Of a stretch of 33,389 nt of DNA, positions 23,116-31,163 are shown in pieces. The stretch comes from Ottowia sp. (GTDB lineage Bacteria; Pseudomonadota; Gammaproteobacteria; Burkholderiales; Burkholderiaceae_C), in the NCBI GenBank assembly GCA_023228705.1, contig JALOAS010000026.1, forward strand, positions 1 to 33,389. The letters are read 5' to 3'. The notes under the pieces were generated by a model. The model was not told the origin of the DNA. It did not search any database and was given only the letters and a program-made list of their open reading frames with translations. Numbering within the stretch: position 1 is the stretch's first letter; every line of letters begins with the position of its first letter. Position numbers and translations under genes: made by a program.

Positions 23116-24471
23116 ATGACCCTGGCAACCCTCCATGACGTGGCCGCAGCGCTGGCTGCCGGCCAGACCGCTTCCACCGAGCTCACCGAAGCCGCGCTGC
23201 AGCGGGCGCAGGCCCCCGCCGGAGAAGGCGCCCGGGTCTTCACCCGGCTCTTTGCCGATTCGGCGCGCCTGCAGGCGCAGGCCTCCGATGCCCTGCGTGC
23301 TGCCGGCATCGTGCGCTCGCCGCTGGAGGGCGTGCCTGTTGCGGTCAAGGGCTGCCTGGACATTGCCGGGCGGGTGTCCACGGCCGGCTCCATCGTGCTG
23401 CAGGACGCGCCACCGGCAACGCGGAACGCACCCGTGGTGGACCGACTGCTGGCCGCAGGCGCCGTCATCGTCGGCCACACCAACATGACCGAATTTGCCT
23501 TTTCGGGGCTGGGTATCAACCCGCATTACGGCACGCCGCGCAACGCCTGGGACCGGGACGGCGGCGGCCGCATTCCCGGCGGCTCCAGCAGCGGCGCGGC
23601 GGTCTCGGTCACCGACGGCATGGCCGTGGTCGGCATCGGCACCGATACCGGCGGCTCCGTGCGCATCCCGTCGGCACTGTGCGGCCTGACCGGGTTCAAG
23701 CCCACGCAGCAGCGCGTGCCCACTGCGGGCACAGTGCCGCTGTCCACTTCGCTGGACTCCATAGGTCCGCTTGCCGCCAGCGTGGACTGCTGCGCCATCG
23801 TGCATGCGATCCTGGCCGGCGATGCGCCGCGGGCACCCGCGCCGCTGCCGGTGCGTGACGCGCGCTTGCTGGCGCCTGAAACGGTGGTGCTGGACGACAT
23901 GGACGAGACGGTATCGGCCGCATTCGAGCGCGCGCTGCGCCGGCTGGCAGCTGCGGGCGCCCGCATCACGCGTGCGCCGCTGCCCGAGTTTGCCGGGTAC
24001 CAGGCGCTGCACGTGCGTGGCAGCCTGGCCGCGGCAGAGGCCTGGGCCTGGCACCGCGGCCGGCTCGAGCACGCAGCCGACCGCTACGACCCGCGCGTGG
24101 CCAGCCGCATCCAGGTGGGCGCGCACATGAACGCCGCCGACTACATCGACCTGCTGGCCGCGCGCAAGCGCTGGCAGGTGGACGTGGCGGCGCGCACCGC
24201 CGCATTTGACGCGCTGCTCATGCCGACCACGCCCATCATCGCGCCGCGCATCGAAGCGCTGCTGCCGCCGCACGACAGGGCCTACTTTCACGCCAACGGG
24301 CTCATCCTGCGCAACCCGTCGCTGATCAATTTCCTGGATGGCTGTGCGCTGTCGTTGCCCTGCCACGCGCCCGGCGAGGCCCCGGTGGGGCTCATGCTGG
24401 CGGGACTGCACGGCCAGGACAATCAGATCCTGGCGCTGGGGCTGGGGGTGGAGCAGGCGCTTGCTGCCTGA
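23116..24471 (+). CDS. Amidase (amidase signature family)
   Basis: The product is 451 aa, a hydrolase of the amidase signature family, which cleaves amide bonds by a Ser-cisSer-Lys triad. K78 lies in VAVKGCLD. The cis-serine S157 lies in GGSSSGAAVSV. The nucleophile S181 lies in GTDTGGSVRIPSALCGLTGF. The spacing of 79 and 24 residues fits the family (GatA 75 and 24). It is a stand-alone enzyme without gatB or gatC nearby, so it is unlikely to be the transamidosome subunit; the substrate cannot be told. The ATG at 23116 is preferred; a GTG at 23095 would add 7 residues. It follows the nirS terminator and is convergent with the next gene. Confidence 0.88.
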   Translation: MTLATLHDVAAALAAGQTASTELTEAALQRAQAPAGEGARVFTRLFADSARLQAQASDALRAAGIVRSPLEGVPVAVKGCLDIAGRVSTAGSIVLQDAPPATRNAPVVDRLLAAGAVIVGHTNMTEFAFSGLGINPHYGTPRNAWDRDGGGRIPGGSSSGAAVSVTDGMAVVGIGTDTGGSVRIPSALCGLTGFKPTQQRVPTAGTVPLSTSLDSIGPLAASVDCCAIVHAILAGDAPRAPAPLPVRDARLLAPETVVLDDMDETVSAAFERALRRLAAAGARITRAPLPEFAGYQALHVRGSLAAAEAWAWHRGRLEHAADRYDPRVASRIQVGAHMNAADYIDLLAARKRWQVDVAARTAAFDALLMPTTPIIAPRIEALLPPHDRAYFHANGLILRNPSLINFLDGCALSLPCHAPGEAPVGLMLAGLHGQDNQILALGLGVEQALAA

Positions 24472-24538
24472 GCGCCCGGCACCGGAATGTCACGGGTTGT
24501 CCGCCGGGCCGCGCGCGCAGGACACGCGCCATGCGCGC

Positions 24539-25243
24539 TCAGCGCGTTGCGCGTGCTTCCTGCCTTGCGTCCTCGTCAAAATCACCGCTCGCAAGCCGGC
24601 TTTGCAGGCTGCCCGCGCCGTCCAGCCAGTTGCCGTAGACGCGGCGGAAGTCCGCCACGATCTGCGCCAGCGGCAGGTCATCGAAGCTGCCGCGCTGGTT
24701 GACGTATTCCATGTGGCGTTGGCCGGTGCGGTCAAACGCGTGGTAGAGCGAGTCGTGCACGCCGTCGAAATCCAGCGGCAGCAGGCCGAACCGGTGGCAC
24801 AGCTCGATGTTGAACGCCGGCGTGGCCTTGCGCCAGGCGCCGTCCAGCCACAGATCGGTGTAGCCATGCCAGATGAACAGGTCGGTCTGCATGGTCTGGC
24901 GCATGCGCTCGGTGGACAGGTGGTTGCGCACGTCGGCAAAGCCCAGCCGCGCCGGAATGCCGGCGGCACGCGCGCTGGCGGCAAGCAGCGTGGCCTTGGG
25001 AACGCACCAGCCGTAGCCGTTGGCCAGCACCGTGCTGGCGCGCATGCCGCCTGGCGAGAGGTCTATGCGGTAGGGGTCGTAGCGGAACTGGTCGCGCACC
25101 GCATGGGTCAGCGCCACTGCCTGCTCGCGTGCGGTATTGCCGTGGGCGTACTTCAGCGCAAACGCCCGCACGGCCGGATGCCCGCTGTCGATGGCGTCGG
25201 TTGCCGCCAGGTGCGCCGGGGCGGGTTGATTGCTGTCGCTCAT
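24539..25243 (-). CDS. Transglutaminase-like cysteine peptidase-fold protein
   Basis: The product is 234 aa with a transglutaminase-like domain. The expected nucleophile is C80 in GYGWCVPKATLLAA, where the family has a Cys at the start of a helix. H126 in IWHGYTDLWLDGAW is the expected second residue. The third position, usually Asp, reads KATPAFN, a variant seen in transglutaminase-like proteins of unknown role. No signal peptide or membrane segment is seen, so it is probably cytoplasmic. The ATG at 25243 is chosen; a TTG at 25261 would add 6 residues. It starts 32 bp after the trkH stop on the same strand and may be cotranscribed. Its function is unknown. Confidence 0.82.
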   Translation of the reverse strand: MSDSNQPAPAHLAATDAIDSGHPAVRAFALKYAHGNTAREQAVALTHAVRDQFRYDPYRIDLSPGGMRASTVLANGYGWCVPKATLLAASARAAGIPARLGFADVRNHLSTERMRQTMQTDLFIWHGYTDLWLDGAWRKATPAFNIELCHRFGLLPLDFDGVHDSLYHAFDRTGQRHMEYVNQRGSFDDLPLAQIVADFRRVYGNWLDGAGSLQSRLASGDFDEDARQEARATR

Positions 25244-25274
25244 GCAGCCATCGTAGCGCAATGCGCTGCGGCGT

Positions 25275-26732
25275 TCAGCGGCGCCAGAACTGCGGCGTCA
25301 GCAGCACCAGCACCGACAGCAGCTCCAGCCGCCCGATCAGCATGGCCACCGAGCAGATCCACAACTGCACGGCATTGAACGTCCCGTAGTTGCCCAACGG
25401 CCCGATCTGGCCCAAACCGGGGCCGATGTTGTTGAGGCAGGCGATGATGGCGCTGAACGCGGTGACCAGGTCCAGCCCGGTTGCCTGCAGCAGCAGCGTC
25501 AAGCCGATCATGGCGCCGCCGTAGAACAGCATGAACGCCATGAAGGCGGCCACCGTGTCCTTGGGCACCGTGGTGCCGCTGAGCGTGATCGGATAGACCA
25601 CGCGCGGGTGCACGATGCGCATCATCTCACGCTGCGCCACGCGGATCATGACCAGCATGCGCACCATCTTGATGCCGCTGCCGGTGGATCCGGCGCAAGG
25701 GACGAAGCAGCCCAGGAACAGAAGCAGCATCGGCACGAAAGACGGCCACAGGACGTAGTCCGTGGTTGAAAACCCGGTGGTGGTGGCGACCGACACCACC
25801 TGGAACACGGCCGAGCGCATGGCCACGCCGGTACCACCGTACACCTGGTTGAAGACCAGCATCAGGCCGACCAGCACCGATGCGGCCAGCAGCACCAGGA
25901 CATAGGCGCGCACCTCGGCGTCGCCGGTCAGCGGCTTCAACGAGCGCCGCCGCCAGAGCAGGAAATAGCGCGCAAAGCCGATGCCGGACAGCGCCATGAA
26001 GAGCACGGCGGTCCACTCGATCTGTGCGGAGTTCCAGTACGCGAAGCTCTTGTCGTGCGAGGAGAAGCCGCCCAGCCCCATGGTGGCGCACATGTGCATG
26101 AACGCGTCGCTCCAGGTCATGCCGCCGGCACGGTAGGCCACCAGGCAGGCGGCAGACAGGATGAAGTACACGCTCCACAGGCCGCGCGCGGTCTTGGCAA
26201 TGCGCGGCGTCAGCCGCGTATCCTTCAGGGGGCCGTGGACCTCGGCGCGGTACAGTTGCATGCCGCCCAGCCCCAGGAACGGCAGGATGGCCACCACCAG
26301 CAGCATGATTCCCAGGCCACCTATCAGTTGCAGGAAGCAGCGCCAGATGTTGACCGAGGTGGGCAGCAGGTCCAGCCCCGCGAGTACGGTGGCGCCGGTC
26401 GCCGTGAAGCCGCTCATGGCCTCGAAGTAGGCGCGGGTCCAGCCCATGCCGTGGACGTTGAGCGCCAGCGGCAGCGCGGCAAACGCCGGCAGGAGCATCC
26501 ACACCAGGTTCACCAGCAGGAAGCCGTCGCGCACGGTCAGCTCGCGCCGTGCCCGGTGCGTGCGCAGCCACAGCCAGAATCCGCAGGCCAGCGTGAACAC
26601 CAGGCTGCCGGCCCAGTTCAGCGTGTGGTGCCAGCCCTCGCGCAAAGCCCAGGCCATGGGCACCAGGAACGTGAAGGAAAAGCCCATGATGACCCACGAG
26701 AACGTGTAGAAGGCCGGGGCAAAGCGCTTCAT
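25275..26732 (-). CDS. trkH: Trk potassium uptake system membrane subunit TrkH
   Basis: TrkH is the inner membrane K+ translocating subunit gated by TrkA. The product is 485 aa (E. coli 483). About ten hydrophobic segments are arranged as four pore-loop repeats. The four selectivity-filter regions can be seen: SGFTATGATV (about 106-115), TMGLGGFS (about 218), ATTTGFSTTDY (about 320) and NNIGPGLG (about 435). The helix break GIMLLVVAILPFLGLGG and the cytoplasmic SGSGIKMVRML also match the family. The start ATG at 26732 lies 243 bp after the trkA stop; that gap is mostly filled by a dispersed repeat. The downstream gene is the transglutaminase-like protein. Confidence 0.95.
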   Translation of the reverse strand: MKRFAPAFYTFSWVIMGFSFTFLVPMAWALREGWHHTLNWAGSLVFTLACGFWLWLRTHRARRELTVRDGFLLVNLVWMLLPAFAALPLALNVHGMGWTRAYFEAMSGFTATGATVLAGLDLLPTSVNIWRCFLQLIGGLGIMLLVVAILPFLGLGGMQLYRAEVHGPLKDTRLTPRIAKTARGLWSVYFILSAACLVAYRAGGMTWSDAFMHMCATMGLGGFSSHDKSFAYWNSAQIEWTAVLFMALSGIGFARYFLLWRRRSLKPLTGDAEVRAYVLVLLAASVLVGLMLVFNQVYGGTGVAMRSAVFQVVSVATTTGFSTTDYVLWPSFVPMLLLFLGCFVPCAGSTGSGIKMVRMLVMIRVAQREMMRIVHPRVVYPITLSGTTVPKDTVAAFMAFMLFYGGAMIGLTLLLQATGLDLVTAFSAIIACLNNIGPGLGQIGPLGNYGTFNAVQLWICSVAMLIGRLELLSVLVLLTPQFWRR

Positions 26733-26740
26733 GATGGATC

Positions 26741-26943
26741 CTGATTGGCAAGCATTGTCAGCTCACCGCATGACAGATGATCTTGGCCCTTGCGGGCCTT
26801 GGATGAAAGCCGCCTGTGGCGGCTGATGATGCATCATGGCGGCGCAGCCGCAGTCATTGCCGCGGCGCAGCGGCGCGGTCATCAAGGCGTCAGCGAGGTC
26901 ATCCGTCATGCGCCTGATCTTGCTGGGCATCGTTTCCAATCAG
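26741..26943 (-). repeat. MITE-like dispersed repeat, copy 2 (between trkA and trkH)
   Basis: Copy 2 of the element at 17706-17912, in opposite orientation, 203 bp. Both end blocks are conserved (26741-26788 and 26881-26943). It opens CTGATTGGCAAGC and closes CCAATCAG, giving inverted termini. The middle holds a perfect AGCCGCC-TGT-GGCGGCT hairpin (26808-26824) and GGCCC-TTGC-GGGCC (26785-26798). Part of the middle (26832-26873) matches 28607-28648 at 39 of 42 positions. It encodes no protein. As it lies inside the trkA-trkH transcript, it may affect RNA stability or polarity. Confidence 0.75.
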
Positions 26944-26975
26944 GTGATGAATTGCAACAGCGGGGCGGACCCCTG

Positions 26976-28361
26976 TTACAGGAACGTGGGCTGCACCTGG
27001 AACAGCTTTTCCACGTCGCGCATGAGGCGCTTGTGTGGCACGAACAGGATCACGTGATCCTCGGAGGCGATCACGGTGTCGTCCTCGGGCAGCACGATGT
27101 GTGCGTCGCTGCCTTCACCGCGCACGATGGCACCCACGCGCACGCCCTCGGGCAGCTTCAGCCGGTCCAGCCGCCGCCCCACCAGGCTGGACGTCTTCTC
27201 GTCGCCAAAGGCAATGCCCTCCAGCGCCTCGGCCATGCCCTGGCGCAGGCTGTGCACGCCAGCGATGGCGCCGCGGCGCACGTGCATGAGTAGCTCGCCA
27301 ATCACCGTTTGCGAGGGCGAGATGGCAATGTCCACCGCGCTGCCGTGCAGCATCTCGGCGTAGGCGCGCCGGTTCACCAGCGCAATCACGCGCCGCGCGC
27401 CCATGCGCTTGGCCAGCATGGCCGAGAGGATGTTGTCCTCGTCGTCGCTGGTGAGCGCAATGAACAGATCCGTGTCGCCCACGTTTTCAGACAGCAGCAG
27501 GTCTTCGTCCGAGCCGTCGCCCTCCAGCACCAGCATGTCGCGCGGCAGGTTGGCGGCCAGGTACTCGCAGCGGTCGCGGTTGACCTCGAAGATCTTCACT
27601 TCGCAGTCGCCGATCAGGCTGCGCGCCAGCCGCAGTCCCACGCGGCCGCCGCCCACGATCATGACGCGGTTGACGCGCCGGTCCGGGTTGCCTATGGCGC
27701 GCAGCACGGTGCGCAGCCGTTCCTTGTCGGCCAGCACAAAGACCTCGTCTCCCGCACGCACGCGCGTGCTTTGCTCGCTGGGCAGAAGGGCGTCCTTGCG
27801 GTACACGGCCACGATGCGCACCGGCACGTCCGGGTTCTGCTCTGCAAACTCGGCAATGGTATGGCCGGTCAGGTTGCTGCTGGCCGCCACCCGCACGCGC
27901 GCCAGGTACGCCACGCCCTGCGAGAACCGCACCACCTGCAGTGCCTCGGGGTAATCGATCAGGAGCTGGATGTAGCGCGTTACCGACTCCTCGGGGATGA
28001 TGACGCTGTCCACGGCAAAGCCTTCCTTGCCCAGCAGCTCGGGACCGCGCAGCTCGGGCGAGCGCAGCCGCGCAATGGTGGTGGCAATGCCAAAGATCTG
28101 GTGCGCGATCTTGCACGCCACCAGGTTGGTCGCATCCTGGCTGGTGGCGGCAATGAACAGGTCGGCGTCTTCCGCGCTGGCGCTGCGCAGCACCGACGGC
28201 AGCACGCCGTCGCCGATCACGCCGCGCAGGTCCATGCGGTCCTGCAGCAGGCGCAGGCGTTCGGCGTCGCGGTCTACCATCGTGATGTCGTTGGCTTCCG
28301 AAACCAGCGTCTGGGCCACGCTTTCACCCACGCGCCCGGCGCCGAGGATGAGGATTTTCAT
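26976..28361 (-). CDS. trkA: Trk potassium uptake system regulatory protein TrkA
   Basis: TrkA is the cytoplasmic NAD(H)-binding gating subunit of the Trk K+ transporter. The product is 461 aa (E. coli 458) and has two RCK repeats. The first Rossmann fold opens MKILILGAGRVGESVA (residues 1-16) and the second VMIVGGGRVGLRLARSL (about 233-249). Each is followed by a TrkA-C domain, for example VRIVAVYRKDALLPSEQ (about 177-193) and VRVGAIVRGEGSDAHIVLPE near the C-terminus. The open frame runs further upstream, but ATG 28361 puts the Rossmann fold at residue 1 as in the family, so it was chosen. The trkH gene follows after a repeat. Confidence 0.95.
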   Translation of the reverse strand: MKILILGAGRVGESVAQTLVSEANDITMVDRDAERLRLLQDRMDLRGVIGDGVLPSVLRSASAEDADLFIAATSQDATNLVACKIAHQIFGIATTIARLRSPELRGPELLGKEGFAVDSVIIPEESVTRYIQLLIDYPEALQVVRFSQGVAYLARVRVAASSNLTGHTIAEFAEQNPDVPVRIVAVYRKDALLPSEQSTRVRAGDEVFVLADKERLRTVLRAIGNPDRRVNRVMIVGGGRVGLRLARSLIGDCEVKIFEVNRDRCEYLAANLPRDMLVLEGDGSDEDLLLSENVGDTDLFIALTSDDEDNILSAMLAKRMGARRVIALVNRRAYAEMLHGSAVDIAISPSQTVIGELLMHVRRGAIAGVHSLRQGMAEALEGIAFGDEKTSSLVGRRLDRLKLPEGVRVGAIVRGEGSDAHIVLPEDDTVIASEDHVILFVPHKRLMRDVEKLFQVQPTFL

Positions 28362-28744
28362 GGCGGTGCTGGCACAGGTCGGCGCCGGCGCATGCGGAGC
28401 GGGGCAGGTGGTGGCTGGCGAGCCGTGGGGACGGAGGCGATCAAGGCGGCAGGTTGCTTGCGTGAGCGGGGGGTTCATTCTAAGACCCCCCGCAGCAGCG
28501 AACAGGCCGCCCAGCGTCCAGCGTCTGGCCAACAGCGTCATCCGCCGACGCTCAACACTCGACGCTCGAGGCCGTCCAGCGGCCAGCGAATAGGCCGTCT
28601 GGGTCCCATCATGGCGGTGCAGCCGCAGTCATTGCCGCCGCACAGCGGCCAGATCATCCGTCATGGCGCCAACGCTCGGCGCTCGACGCCCAGCCATCAT
28701 CAGCGGCCGCAGGCGGCTTCCATCAAGGGTCCGCGCGCGTGCCG
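28362..28744. other. trkA - reductase intergenic region (383 bp)
   Basis: No gene is seen here. The region holds a perfect hairpin GCGGGGGGT / ACCCCCCGC with a 10-nt loop at 28466-28493. A cluster of short related motifs of the type GACGCTC / GCTCAAC follows (28546-28570 and 28669-28690), and then the repeat fragment at 28607-28737. On the - strand the hairpin loop carries TAGAAT, which resembles a -10 box about 115 bp before trkA, but no -35 partner is clear. Both neighbours are on the - strand, so this is the trkA upstream region and the reductase 3' flank. Confidence 0.5.
28607..28737. repeat. Rearranged fragment of the dispersed repeat family
   Basis: 28607-28648 matches 26832-26873 at 39 of 42 bases in direct orientation. 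GATCATCCGTCATG (28652-28665) continues the similarity after an apparent deletion of about 20 bp. The right part (28695-28735, CATCATCAGCGGCCGCAGG and onward) matches the same element in the opposite orientation. The element is internally palindromic, so this may be a folded or fused remnant. It lacks the CTGATTG termini of the two larger copies. It encodes no protein. Confidence 0.6.
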
Positions 28745-29443
28745 TCAGTAGCCCTCAAACTCTTCGGTCTTGATGTTGTCCTCGTCGGCGCCCACGTCAA
28801 CCAGCAGCTTGCGCATCGCCTTGACCATGCCTTCGGGGCCCGAGAGGTAGTAGCGCGGTGCGGCAATGTCCGGCACGGCCTGCCGCAGCGTCTCGGCGTT
28901 GACGTAGCCCTGCTCGTCGGTGTACACCGGCACCAGCTTGAAGTTGGGGTTTTGCTGCGCCAGCTGCTCCAGCTCGGCCATGTACGCCGCCTGCGCGCGC
29001 CTGCGGTTGGCGTAGATGAGCGTGATCTTGTGCGGTTTCCTGTCGTGCGTTGCCTGCGCAATGATGCTGCGCACCGGCGTGATGCCTATGCCGCCAATGA
29101 CGAAGACCGCCGGCATCTTCTCGTTCTTGTGCAGCGTGAAGTCGCCCCACAGCGCCAGCAGCTGGATCATGGTGCCCTCGGGCACCTTGGCCGCCGCCTG
29201 CTTGAACGCGCTGCCGGCGCGCATGCGCGTGGCCATGCGCAGCGTGTCCTCGAATGGGGCGCTCACGAACGAGAATCCGTGCTTGTTGTTGTCTCCGGTC
29301 AGGCCCGTTGATGCGGGCAGCACCATATCGCCGTACTGACCCGCGCGGTACTCAAACCCCGCGGGCTTTTCCATGGTGAATTCCATGGTGCCCTCGGCAA
29401 CCTGCTTCTTGTGCAGCAGCCGCACGTCGTAGCTTGTTGGCAT
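28745..29443 (-). CDS. FAD/NAD(P)-binding oxidoreductase, ferredoxin reductase-like
   Basis: The product is 232 aa and has the two-domain ferredoxin-NADP reductase fold. The FAD-binding half contains EYRAGQYGDMVLP (about 31-43) and the flavin-contacting HGFSFVSAP (about 55-63), the place of the RxYS motif, with His in place of Arg. The NAD(P) half contains VFVIGGIGITPVRSII (about 112-127), ITLIYANRR and YLSGPEGMVKAMRKLL. No iron-sulfur domain is fused, so an external partner is expected; the partner is unknown. ATG 29443 has AAGGA 9 nt upstream and is preferred. An upstream ATG at 29479 would add a Lys/Gln-rich 12-residue extension. It is transcribed divergently from mnmE. Confidence 0.85.
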   Translation of the reverse strand: MPTSYDVRLLHKKQVAEGTMEFTMEKPAGFEYRAGQYGDMVLPASTGLTGDNNKHGFSFVSAPFEDTLRMATRMRAGSAFKQAAAKVPEGTMIQLLALWGDFTLHKNEKMPAVFVIGGIGITPVRSIIAQATHDRKPHKITLIYANRRRAQAAYMAELEQLAQQNPNFKLVPVYTDEQGYVNAETLRQAVPDIAAPRYYLSGPEGMVKAMRKLLVDVGADEDNIKTEEFEGY

Positions 29444-29541
29444 GTTCCATCCTTGCTGTTGGCTTTTTTGCTTTTTCATTATTGCGCGCGCCGTTGCGGC
29501 GCGCTGGCCCGCTTTGCATTGCCGCTACCATTGGCATAGTC

Positions 29542-30960
29542 ATGCCCATGTCTGCGGCGCCAGCGCCCGACCCCATCGTTGCCATTGCCACCGCGCCCGG
29601 CCGCGGCGCCATCGGCATCGTTCGCGTCTCCGGCGCCGGCCTCATGCCACTGGCGCAGGCACTGTGCCAGCGCCGACTGGTGCCGCGCGTGGCCAGCTAC
29701 GGCCCCATCGTCGACGCCGGCGGCAGCGCGCTGGATCATGGGCTCGCGCTTTTCTTCCCGGCGCCGCAGTCGTACACGGGAGAAGACGTGCTTGAGATGC
29801 AGGTCCATGGCGGGCCGGTGCTGCTGCAGCTGTTGCTGCAGCGCTGCCTGCAGGCAGCGCAGGAAAGCACGCCTGGTGGGCAGCCCTTGTTGCCGCGCCT
29901 GCGGCTGGCCCGGCCGGGCGAGTTCACCGAGCGCGCCTTTCTCAACGACAAGATGGACCTGGCGCAGGCCGAGGCCGTCATGGACCTCATAGACGCCTCC
30001 ACCGAAACCGCTGCCCGTTCGGCCGCTCGGTCGCTCTCGGGCGTGTTTTCGGCCGAGATCCACGCGCTGCGCGACGAGCTGGTCGAGCTGCGCATGATTG
30101 TCGAGGCCACGCTGGATTTCCCGGAAGAAGAGCTGGATGTGCTGCAGCAGCACGACGTGCGCGGTCGCCTGCAGCAGCTGCTGGACGCGCTGGCCGGCGT
30201 GCGGGGCAAGGCGCGCCAGGGCGCGCTGCTGCGCGAGGGCATCAAGGTCGTCATTGCCGGGCAACCCAACGCCGGCAAGAGCTCGCTGCTGAACGCGCTG
30301 GCCGGCTCCGAGCTGGCCATCGTGACCGAGGTGGCCGGAACCACCCGCGACGTCGTGCAGCAGACCATACAGATAGACGGCGTGCCGCTGCACGTGCTCG
30401 ATACCGCCGGCCTGCGCCAGACCGGCGACGTCGTCGAGCGCGTGGGCGTTCAGCGTGCCTGGGACCATCTTGAAAACGCCGACGCCGTGCTCTGGGTGCG
30501 CGACCTCACCCGCCGTGACGCGCCAGACTACGCCGCGGCCGACGCCGACATTGCCCGCAACATGGCAGAAAAAATCCCGTCCGGGATCCCGGTGCAGCAG
30601 GTCTGGAACAAGGCCGACGCCACCGATGTCCTCGTGCAAGACGCAGATGCCATCCACCTGTCCGCCCGCACCGGCGCCGGGCTGGACGCGCTGCGCCAGC
30701 GCCTGCTGCAACTGGCCGGCTGGCAAGGCGGTGCCGGCGAGGGCCTTTTCATCGCGCGAGAGCGTCACCTGCAGGCGCTGGCTGATGCGGCGGAACACCT
30801 CCAGCGGGCCGCTGCGTTGGTGAGCGGGGCAGAGCCCGTGCTCGACCTGGTCGCCGAAGAGCTGCGCCTGGCGCAAAACGCGCTGGGCCAGATCACGGGT
30901 GAATTCACCGCTGACGATCTGTTGGGCGTGATTTTCTCGCGCTTTTGCATAGGGAAGTGA
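29542..30960 (+). CDS. mnmE: tRNA uridine-5-carboxymethylaminomethyl modification GTPase MnmE
   Basis: MnmE (TrmE) with MnmG modifies the wobble uridine of several tRNAs. The product is 472 aa (E. coli 454). The N-terminal formyl-THF-binding domain opens DPIVAIATAPGRGAIGIVRVSG. The central helical part is split by the G domain: P-loop GQPNAGKS at 240-247, TTRD switch, DTAGLR, and NKAD. The protein ends FCIGK, the conserved C-terminus with the essential Cys. ATG 29542 is chosen; another ATG two codons on (29548) is possible, and the frame is open further upstream into the reductase promoter region. No strong ribosome binding site is visible. Confidence 0.96.
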   Translation: MPMSAAPAPDPIVAIATAPGRGAIGIVRVSGAGLMPLAQALCQRRLVPRVASYGPIVDAGGSALDHGLALFFPAPQSYTGEDVLEMQVHGGPVLLQLLLQRCLQAAQESTPGGQPLLPRLRLARPGEFTERAFLNDKMDLAQAEAVMDLIDASTETAARSAARSLSGVFSAEIHALRDELVELRMIVEATLDFPEEELDVLQQHDVRGRLQQLLDALAGVRGKARQGALLREGIKVVIAGQPNAGKSSLLNALAGSELAIVTEVAGTTRDVVQQTIQIDGVPLHVLDTAGLRQTGDVVERVGVQRAWDHLENADAVLWVRDLTRRDAPDYAAADADIARNMAEKIPSGIPVQQVWNKADATDVLVQDADAIHLSARTGAGLDALRQRLLQLAGWQGGAGEGLFIARERHLQALADAAEHLQRAAALVSGAEPVLDLVAEELRLAQNALGQITGEFTADDLLGVIFSRFCIGK

Positions 30961-31051
30961 CGTGCGAGCCGACGCCTTTGAGGGCAGTCAGTTCTGCTAC
31001 ATGCTGGTCAACCCGCCCTTGCAAGAAAGCAGCCAAGGCACAGTCGTCTCC

Positions 31052-31163
31052 GCTGATTCTTTCAATCAGCCGACAGTGATTCTTTCAATCAGCGGGCGTG
31101 TTTATTACAATCAGCCAGGAATCAATCTTTCAATCAGCCGGTAGTTGTTCTTTCAATCAGCCG
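31052..31163 (+). repeat. Five tandem 22-23 bp repeats abutting an AAA ATPase start codon
   Basis: Five copies of a unit with core TTTCAATCAGC end at 31070, 31093, 31115, 31138 and 31161, a period of 23, 22, 23 and 23 bp. Copy 1 is a perfect inverted repeat GCTGATT-CTTTC-AATCAGC. Copy 3 is diverged and creates TACAAT (31106-31111), a good -10 box. The last copy runs into CCG-ATG of the next gene. The array is AT-rich in a GC-rich genome. The unit length is not a multiple of 3, so it is not coding repeats. It is probably an operator array; this is inferred. Confidence 0.8.

Noticed and set aside
24472..24538. Terminator between the amidase and the transglutaminase-like gene
   Set aside because: GCCCGGC and GCCGGGC could pair across about 20 nt, but no T-run follows and the loop is long.
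29486..29504. Terminator for the reductase or mnmE at a perfect GCGCGCC / GGCGCGC hairpin
   Set aside because: It lies between divergent genes. The T-rich stretch precedes it on the + strand, so on the - strand it is followed by A-rich sequence, not T.
30962..31144. Small + strand open frame of 60 codons after mnmE
   Set aside because: It has no ribosome binding site, and its C-terminal half is the translated tandem repeat.
31052..31163. CRISPR array
   Set aside because: The units are only 22-23 bp with about 8 bp between cores, far too short for spacers, and no cas genes are present.
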